The notes under the pieces were generated by a model that was given only the letters and a program-made list of their open reading frames with translations, ran no database searches and was not told the DNA's origin. Both the position numbers and the translations under genes were made by a program. From contig SHWB01000010.1 of NCBI GenBank assembly GCA_009691025.1, positions 1 to 60,459 of the forward strand: 60,459 nt of DNA. The letters run 5' to 3'. The stretch comes from Alphaproteobacteria bacterium. Its GTDB lineage: Bacteria; Pseudomonadota; Alphaproteobacteria; UBA6615. Numbering within the stretch: position 1 is the first letter of the stretch; each line of letters begins with the position of its first letter. Positions 55,501 through 60,459 of the stretch are shown here, one piece after another.

Positions 55501-56043
55501 GCTGCCGGCTTCACCGGCTTCGCCGAGGCGGTCGCGCGCTACGCCTACAAGCTGATGGCCTACAAGGATGAATACGAAGTGGCGCGGCTGTTCACCGATG
55601 GCCGCTTCGCCCGTAAGCTGGCGGCGGAATTCGAGGGCGACGCTAAGCTCGCCTTCCATTTCTCGCCACCACTGTTCGCCCGCACCGACCCCGAAACCGG
55701 CCTGCCGGCGAAGATGACGCTGGGTGCCTGGGTCATGCCGGCGCTGCGTCTGCTCGCCGCCGCGCGCAGTCTGCGCGGTTCCTGGCTCGATCCGTTCGGG
55801 TATCTGTCCGAACGGCGACGCGAGCGGTCGCTGATCGCCGCCTACGAGGCCACGATTGCCGAGCTGACCAAGGGTATCGCACCGGCCAACCACGCGCTCG
55901 CGGTCGAGATTGCATCCGTGCCAGAACGCATCCGCGGCTATGGCTATGTCAAGGACCGCCATCTCGCGGAAGCGACCGCCTGCGCGGCCGATCTGTTGGG
56001 GCGCTGGCGCGCGCCGCACGCTCCGGCCACGGCAGCTGAATAG
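52546..56043 (+). CDS. Indolepyruvate ferredoxin oxidoreductase family protein (fused)
   Basis: A protein of 1165 residues. A single polypeptide combines the TPP-dependent alpha part and the gamma/beta part of indolepyruvate ferredoxin oxidoreductase, decarboxylating aryl-pyruvates to acyl-CoA and reducing ferredoxin. An N-terminal pyrimidine-binding region (GLVTGYRGSPMHNVDREFWR) is followed by the TPP-domain signature FCSGCPHNTSTRVPEG near residue 438 and GGEGAAWIG, a 4Fe-4S-type region CEGCGDCSAKSSC and CNKDYSC near 640-680, then the gamma-domain start VTGVGGTGVATIGALL near 726. The C-terminal DUF6537-type helical tail is present. ATG at 52546. A cupin gene follows 23 bases after the stop. 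Confidence 0.92.
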   Translation: MALAKTWREAISLDDKYTATRGRIYLTGTQALVRVMLLQALRDRAAGLDTAGLVTGYRGSPMHNVDREFWRAARHTEPLNIRFQPAVNEDLAATALWGAQQAQLHGDPRFDGVFGLWYGKAPGLDRSLDALRHANYAGTSQYGGVLVSVGDDPPMMATDVPTACEPTFMDLRMPVLYPADVQDVVDLGLFGIALSRYCGAWVGFKAISDSIDAATVIDADPDRPALVMPRDYLPPPGGLWIRRVDGWKEQEQRGGHDKIAAARAFARANGVNRTLIAAPRPRHVILASGKVALDVWQALHDLGIDDATATGLGIVLVKIAMPWPLDPAEVRAWTRGAEQVLVVEEKRRVVETQVRDTLYDQPEASRPRVLGRHDAAGAELVPFAGELSPDAVSRALVRAIPAIGERAAARARIALLDAKAAQSAAREAMSVVRTVTFCSGCPHNTSTRVPEGSRAHGGVGCHFMAEYMDRSTSNHSHMGGEGAAWIGQAPFVKTKHIFQNLGDGTYYHSGYLGVRAAVAAKANITFKILFNDAVAMTGGQPHDGPLTPVMIAQQVAAESVGKVIVVSDEPEKYPAGTAWPHGTRVEHRNGLDRIQRECRAWPGVSVIIYDQTCAAEKRRRRKRGALDDPDRRMFINDMVCEGCGDCSAKSSCLSVLPLETEFGRKRRIDQSSCNKDYSCADGFCPSFVSVSGARLRRAAAKQGVPEALVRLPEPVLPALGDDVPWRILVTGVGGTGVATIGALLTMAAHLDGIATRGVDQFGMAQKGGPVTSHVQLARTRDAIRGPRLHTASADVLLACDKLVAAGEPALATIAPGRTRIVINANEAITGQFTRQPDLQFPSADIERRLVAEAGAGRVETVDATRLATALLGDAIAANLFVLGFAWQRGLVPLTHEALMGAIDLNRVSVTMNKEAFSWGRRAAVDLAAVTAFAFPPAASVTTLAPRDLDGLVRHRVAELTAYQNAAYAARYAALVERSRTAESERAAGFTGFAEAVARYAYKLMAYKDEYEVARLFTDGRFARKLAAEFEGDAKLAFHFSPPLFARTDPETGLPAKMTLGAWVMPALRLLAAARSLRGSWLDPFGYLSERRRERSLIAAYEATIAELTKGIAPANHALAVEIASVPERIRGYGYVKDRHLAEATACAADLLGRWRAPHAPATAAE

Positions 56044-56066
56044 CGCAACTCTCTAGGGAGGTTCCC

Positions 56067-56639
56067 ATGAGGACTATCGACATGACGCCCGAGGAGATGG
56101 CGCGCTACGTCGCCCGCTACGAGGATCTGGTGCCTAACAAGGCGCGCACCGGCGACCGTATTCCGCCGGCGGCGCGCGAGGCGCTGACGGCGCGCGCGAC
56201 CAAGACCGTGATCGCGCGCGTGACGGCCGAGACGCCGTGGGGCAACGGCGCCATCCCCGGGCCGCCCAACTTCGCCGTCGTCATCGCCGAATGCGAGCCG
56301 GGCAACGGGCCGGGCCTGCATGTCCACCAGAATTCGACCGAGACTTTCACCTGCCTGCGCAGCCGCTTCCGCATCGAGTGGGGCGACGAGGGTCAGCATT
56401 CTGTCGAACTCGGCCTGTGGGACACGATCTCCGTGCCGCCGGGCGTAATGCGTCGCTTCGTCAATATCGGCGAGGAGCCGGGTGCCCTCTATGTCATCCT
56501 GCAGGGCGGCGAGCGGGGACTGCGCGATGTCGAGTTTGCACCCTCGGTCGGCGAGGATTTGCGCGGCCGCTTCGGCGACGGCGTTATCGCCGAACTGGAG
56601 AAGGTCGGCTACAGTTTCAATGCCGGACGCGGGGCCTGA
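56067..56639 (+). CDS. Cupin domain-containing protein
   Basis: A protein of 190 residues. A helical N-terminus (MRTIDMTPEEMARYVARYED) precedes one cupin barrel with GPGLHVHQNSTETFTCLRSR (motif 1: H-x-H, Glu) and LGLWDTISVPPGVMRRFVNI (motif 2). AGGGAGG lies 9 bases before the ATG. It starts only 23 bases after the IOR stop, so it is very probably co-transcribed and may act on, or regulate, aryl-acyl metabolism. The precise reaction cannot be assigned; a dioxygenase-like or small-molecule-binding role is possible. Confidence 0.83.
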   Translation: MRTIDMTPEEMARYVARYEDLVPNKARTGDRIPPAAREALTARATKTVIARVTAETPWGNGAIPGPPNFAVVIAECEPGNGPGLHVHQNSTETFTCLRSRFRIEWGDEGQHSVELGLWDTISVPPGVMRRFVNIGEEPGALYVILQGGERGLRDVEFAPSVGEDLRGRFGDGVIAELEKVGYSFNAGRGA

Positions 56640-56651
56640 GACTGTCGTCCC

Positions 56652-57398
56652 TCAGGCATGGCGTACATTGCCTCGGTGGGCGAGGTGGTAGGCATCTCTG
56701 AAGTGGTGCACCTGCCAGCCGAGACGGGCGAACAGCGCCTGCAGGCTGGCCCGTGTGTGGATCGTGATATGGCCGTTGCGCGGCGCCACGTACCAATAGT
56801 CGACCGCGCGCGGCCCGGCGGTGTCGAGCGCCAGCGCACTGAACAGCACGACGCCGCGCGCGCCGGCACTGGCGGTCATCTCGCGGGCCGTGGCGTGCGG
56901 CGTCGGCGTGTGCTCCATCACCTCGAAAGCGGTAACGATATGGAAGTCCCGCTGCCAGGGCAGGGCCTGGCCGGGTTACATCGGATCCCATGATGCCGCG
57001 TCGAACCCCCGTGCCTCGATCGCGCGGGCGAGGTCTCCGTTCCCGCCGCCATAGTAGAGCGTGCGGGTGAGCCCGTTGCGCTTCATCAGCGCCGCGACAG
57101 TGGCGCCATTCGCCATCGGCCGGACGGAGACATAGACGGTGTCTACCGCCGCGTAATCATCGTTGTAGATCCAGCGGCGGAACTCGGCGTGCGACCAGCC
57201 ATAGAATGCGCGCGTGTACAACAGGCCGCAGTCGTAGCAGCGATGGTAGTGGATCGGTGCTTCGGTGCGCGGCAGAGCGATTCCGCGGCGCTCCTCGCAG
57301 TTCTTCGCGAAGTCCACGGCTACGGCAGCTTCGCTCCGGCTATCACAGACCTTGCAAGTGTCGGGGCCAGGATGGGGAATTCGCACGGGCAAGATCAT
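56652..57398 (-). pseudogene. Class I SAM-dependent methyltransferase split by one in-frame TAA
   Basis: Both halves lie in one frame: MILPVRIPHPGPDTCKVCDS with a zinc-type C-x2-C ... CYDCGLLYT, then LYYGGGNGDLARAIEARGF (degraded SAM motif I) up to DPM, a TAA at 56978-56976, and then PGQALPWQRDFHIVTAFEVM, EHTPTPHA, VDYWYVAPRNGHITIHTRAS and the C-terminal FRDAYHLAHRG. The stop replaces a single residue; no frameshift is present. The fold is of the methyltransferase-23 / C-methyltransferase group with N-terminal zinc-binding residues. Without readthrough only the SAM-motif half would be made. Confidence 0.7.
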
Positions 57399-57492
57399 GC
57401 GCGAAGTCTATCAGTTGGCCCGCGTCGCGTGGGTGCCGGAACCGCCGGGGCACCCGGCCGTTGGGGATTCGAGGGGACAAACGGAGAGTCCC

Positions 57493-57744
57493 ATGTCTGC
57501 GACAGTTTACCTGCGAGTTCTAGGCCTTTGCTCCGGCACGCTCCTTCTTGCTGCCAGCGGCAGTTCGACGTCAGATCGCGCTCTCAGCGGCGCCGGAATC
57601 GGCGCCGGCGTCGGTGCGGCGGCCGGTGCCGTGACGGGCGGCAGCCCGGTTACCGGCGCGATCCTCGGCGGTGCCGCCGGCGCGGCGGGTGGCGCTTTGA
57701 CCGACGAGGACGACGTCAATCTCGGCAAACCGGTCTGGCGGTAG
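57493..57744 (+). CDS. Glycine-zipper lipoprotein-like protein lacking the lipobox cysteine
   Basis: 83 residues. A signal-like N-terminus (TVYLRVLGLCSGTLLLAASG) is followed by glycine-zipper repeats GAGIGAGVGAAAGAVTGGSP and VTGAILGGAAGAAGGALTDE. This is the YMGG/OmpA-type small lipoprotein family, which normally has LAGC or AASGC just before SSTSDR. Here that Cys is Ser (AASGSSTSDRAL), so lipidation is not expected and the protein may instead be cleaved or remain anchored. ATG at 57493 after GGAGAG. Likely envelope localisation; function unknown. Confidence 0.72.
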   Translation: MSATVYLRVLGLCSGTLLLAASGSSTSDRALSGAGIGAGVGAAAGAVTGGSPVTGAILGGAAGAAGGALTDEDDVNLGKPVWR

Positions 57745-57789
57745 CCTGGAGGCGGCGGGCATGCGTCCGCCTCGCCCTGCCTTACACGG

Positions 57790-59873
57790 ATTACCGCCCG
57801 GTGGCGAAACTGGATCATCTCCGGGTCGGTTGTATTTGTGCTGCTCGTCGTCGCGGGGGCCGGCGGGTGGTGGGCTCTCGGGCGGATTCTCCCCTACGTC
57901 GAAGGCAAGGCGACGTCAGGTATCGGGCGAACCGTCACGATCGGACACATTTCGGTCGATAGGTGGTCGTCGGATCCGGTGATCGCCGTGCGCTATATTC
58001 GCATCGCGGATGCCGCCTGGCGCGGCGAGGAACCGATGGTCGCCATAGAGATCGCGATGGCGCAACTCGACCTGTCTGCGTCGCTGATCTTCAAGGTGGT
58101 CCTTACTGAGCTTAGCATTCATCGCCCGCGTGTCAGGCTCAGCATCGACGCGGACGGGCAAGAGAGCTGGAGCATCGACGACGCCGCAGAGCCCGTCGGC
58201 GAAGGGCCGGCGGTCCGGCAGTTCGTGCCCCTCATCGAGCGCGTCGTGATCACGGAAGGCGTGCTTGTCTACAGCGACGCGGTTCGGTCGATCGACCTCG
58301 AAGCGACACTGGCAACGGCGACGGGAGACACCAACGGCGACATCAACATCAGGGCCAAGGGCACGCTGGAAAAATACGACCTGACCGTGTTCTTCGATGG
58401 CGGTAAGATCACCGTCCTGCACGATACCGACGTTCCATACCCGATTAGGGTCAACGTCGTGGCCGGGCCGAACCGGATGGAGTTCTCCGGCACCGCGGCC
58501 GATCCGTTCGGTATGGACGGCCTCTATAGTGACATTGACATCGTCGGCCGCAATCTTGCGAGGTCGCGGCGATGGTTGGCCTCGTGGCGCCCGATGCCCC
58601 GACTTTCGCACTGAAGTGGCGGCTCGCGCGCAGCGGCGAGATCTGGCGGATCACGAGACTCCAGGGCGAGGTCGGCAGAAGCGACATCGCCGGCACGATC
58701 GGTATCGATGCCGCAGGCGAGAAGCCGATGATCACGGGCGATCTCGTATCCCGCAAACTCGACCTCTACGATCTGGGACCGGTCGTCGGACTGCCGGCGC
58801 GCGGCGCGCGCACAGACGCACCTTTAGGGCTCGGCGGGAAGGCAGAACGGGGTCCGGCACGGCCCACGCAGAAGGACCAGCCGGAACAGGAACGCGCGCA
58901 CCGCGAGCCATCCCCGGGCGCGTTCGACGGTTCCGACAGGGCACAGGACAGTGCGAACTAGCGCGTCCTGCCGGATGCTCCGCTCGATCTGGAGAGGCTA
59001 GGCCGGGTGAATGCCCATATCGCCCTTCGCAGCGACAATGTCCTTGCCCCGGACCGACCCTTGCGCGACGTGTTGCTGACGTTCGACCTGGTGGACCGGC
59101 GCCTGACGCTCAGCCCGTTGAAATTCGGCTTGCGTGGAGGGACTGTGTTGGGGGAAATAGTCATCCACGGCGAAGCGAAGCCGGTCCGCTCGGAGATAAA
59201 TGCCGCCTTCTCTCAGCTCGACCTGGCCCAGCTCGTCGGCGGCAAGGAAGATGACGCGCCAATCACCGGCCAGATTTACGGCCGCATGCGCCTGACACTT
59301 TTGGGAAATACAGTGCGCCGCGGCATGGGCAATGCGAACGGGCGGCTCGCCATGGCCATGACCGGCGGCGAGATCGATGCGCTTGCCGTCGAGGCGGCCG
59401 GGCTAGACATCGGACAGGCGCTGCTGGCGCTATGCGACGACGAACGCTTCCCGATACGCTGCATGGCGATGGAGTTTAATGCATAGGACGGGCTCTTCGT
59501 CACCGAGGCCTTCGTGCTGGATACGACGGATTCACAGCTCGTTGCTACCGGAACGGTCGACATGCGCGACGAGACCCTGCATCTCGAGATGCTGGGACAC
59601 CCCAAGGATGCAAGTATCGGCAGTGCGCGTACGGCCATTGCGGTGGGCGTCCCGCTGGCCGATCCGGAGGTGGCGCCCAAGGTGGAAGGCCTCGCCGGGA
59701 GCGGCGCAGCGGCCGTCGCGCTGGCAGTGTTGCTTGGCCCGCTCGCGGCCATCCTGCCGTTCATCGGGCTGGGTTTGGGAGAAGACGCCGATTGCGGCGC
59801 CCTTATCGGCAACACCGTCCTGCCGGCCGGAGCAGCAGAACAGGGCGCCGCGTCGCCTGGCCAGGGGCGCTGA
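57790..59873 (+). pseudogene. AsmA family protein with one frameshift and two in-frame TAGs
   Basis: The N-terminus has a membrane anchor (RWRNWIISGSVVFVLLVV), then AsmA N-domain sequence to DIDIVGRNLA near 58560. A one-base deletion there shifts into VGLVAPDAPTFALKWRLARS. TAG at 58959-58961 (SAN*RVLP) and TAG at 59484-59486 (EFNA*DGLFVTEAF) interrupt the second frame, which otherwise continues through the AsmA C-terminal region (LTGQIYGRMRL-like, GIDALAVEAAGLDIG, VDMRDETLHLEMLGHPKD) to the stop at 59871-59873. AsmA/YhjG-type proteins transport phospholipid or tune the outer membrane. No good start codon is visible; the GTG at 57838 lies within the anchor. Confidence 0.7.
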
Positions 59874-59971
59874 AGCTTCGCGAGCGGCAGGCGCCAGTTG
59901 CGTGTTGGGCAGAGCCGCCGTACACCCCAAGGCAGGGGTTCGCCTCAAATCAACAGAGTAGGGAACGGGAC

Positions 59972-60459
59972 ATGGCGGATCTGCGCAAGCCGGCGAAGCG
60001 CAAGCTGGGAGCGAGCGGCATCGCCATCGCCCCCATCGGGCTAGGTTGCATGTCGTTTTCCGGCGTCTATGGGCCATCCGACGACGAGGCGGCGATCCGC
60101 TTCATCGGCCAGGCCGTCGACGAATACGGCATCGATTTCCTCGACTCCTCCGACATGTATGGCTGGGGCCACAACGAGCAGGTCGTCGGCAAGGCGCTGA
60201 AAGGGCGCCGCGGCAAGGTGGTGCTGGCCACGAAGTTCGGCCAGACGCAGAACCCCGGCGGACCGAACGGCGTCGACGGGAGGCCGGAATATGTCATGCA
60301 GGCCTGCGAGGCGAGCCTGAAGCGGCTCGGCGTCGATGTCATCGACGTCTATTTCCAGCACCGCATCGATCCCAAGGTGCCGATCGAGGACACGATGGGC
60401 GCCATGAAGCGGCTGGTCGAACAGGGCAAGGTGCGTTCTCTAGCCTTGTCGGAGGCGAG
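59972..60459 (+). CDS. Aldo/keto reductase, N-terminal part (continues beyond window)
   Basis: The first ~162 residues of an AKR13-like oxidoreductase: MADLRKPAKRKLGASGIAIA, GLGCMSFSGVYGPSDDEAAI, the catalytic Asp/Tyr in DFLDSSDMYGWGHNEQVVGK, catalytic Lys in VVLATKFGQTQNPGG, and the QHR catalytic His with DVYFQHRIDPKVPIED. All four active-site positions (D, Y, K, H) are present. It would reduce carbonyls with NADPH. ATG at 59972 after GGGAACGGGA. Codons such as CTA in GLGCM and SLALS follow the window's CTA-G preference. Truncated by the window edge, not by mutation. Confidence 0.9.
   Translation, partial: MADLRKPAKRKLGASGIAIAPIGLGCMSFSGVYGPSDDEAAIRFIGQAVDEYGIDFLDSSDMYGWGHNEQVVGKALKGRRGKVVLATKFGQTQNPGGPNGVDGRPEYVMQACEASLKRLGVDVIDVYFQHRIDPKVPIEDTMGAMKRLVEQGKVRSLALSEA

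Overview
High-GC (about two-thirds G+C by eye) chromosomal DNA from an alphaproteobacterium, most like Rhodospirillales or relatives. The evidence is the fliX/dksA neighbourhood, a recA-alaS locus with a GAAC-N7-GAAC SOS box, the guaB / RsmB-like / guaA order, monomeric-type NADP Icd, the MoxR + CoxE-like pair, a fused indolepyruvate ferredoxin oxidoreductase, and alphaproteobacterial REP/MITE palindromes. Most genes are housekeeping or catabolic. There is one tRNA (Gln-CTG), and I see no rRNA or CRISPR.

Layout. 1-1 kb: lower-GC phage-like fragment abutting a 5'-truncated fliX. 1.2-4.2 kb: dksA, then an alcohol dehydrogenase / acyl-CoA dehydrogenase operon behind a promoter with a TetR-type palindrome. 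4.4-6 kb: cckA-like remnant with three in-frame TAGs and a metallo-beta-lactamase-fold hydrolase. 6.2-12.1 kb: SOS box, recA, an amidohydrolase bracketed by a ~60-bp direct repeat, alaS. 12-16.5 kb: MoxR ATPase, CoxE-like protein, icd, LOG protein. 16.6-19.9 kb: a decayed zone (LysM-type and efflux-adaptor pseudogenes fused tail to tail, a PadR regulator with AT-rich operator, a dead higBA module). 19.9-22.1 kb: yjfM/yjfC/yjfL-like operon. 22-31.3 kb: DSD1 PLP enzyme, two convergent polytopic membrane proteins, ankyrin protein, three-subunit molybdenum hydroxylase. 31.4-39.3 kb: tRNA-Gln, Ppx/GppA, rlmE, guaB, RsmB-like, GNAT, guaA. 39.3-39.8 kb: AT-rich integrase remnant at the 3' end of guaA. 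39.8-44.9 kb: msrA, DoxX, DMT transporter, secreted protein, dusA, MDR dehydrogenase. 44.9-49.1 kb: muropeptide amino-sugar salvage cluster (murQ, sugar kinase, nagA, NamZ-like). 49-60.4 kb: small proteins, an apparently inactive matrixin, cupins, IOR, broken methyltransferase and AsmA genes, and the start of an aldo/keto reductase.

The most unusual property is the style of gene decay. In six separate genes I count 14 in-frame stops (10 TAG, 3 TAA, 1 TGA), several in otherwise open frames. Where the family residue is recognisable, it is usually Glu (GAG/GAA), with one Gly and one Ser. This implies G->T / C->A transversions rather than the usual C->T. Two enzymes that still have open frames also carry substitutions in key motifs. 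TAG terminates many intact genes here, so a simple reassignment of amber is unlikely. Functionally, the best intact units are the YjfC ATP-grasp operon (substrate unknown), the NamZ/kinase/MurQ/NagA salvage set, and the molybdenum hydroxylase with a co-transcribed periplasmic ankyrin protein.
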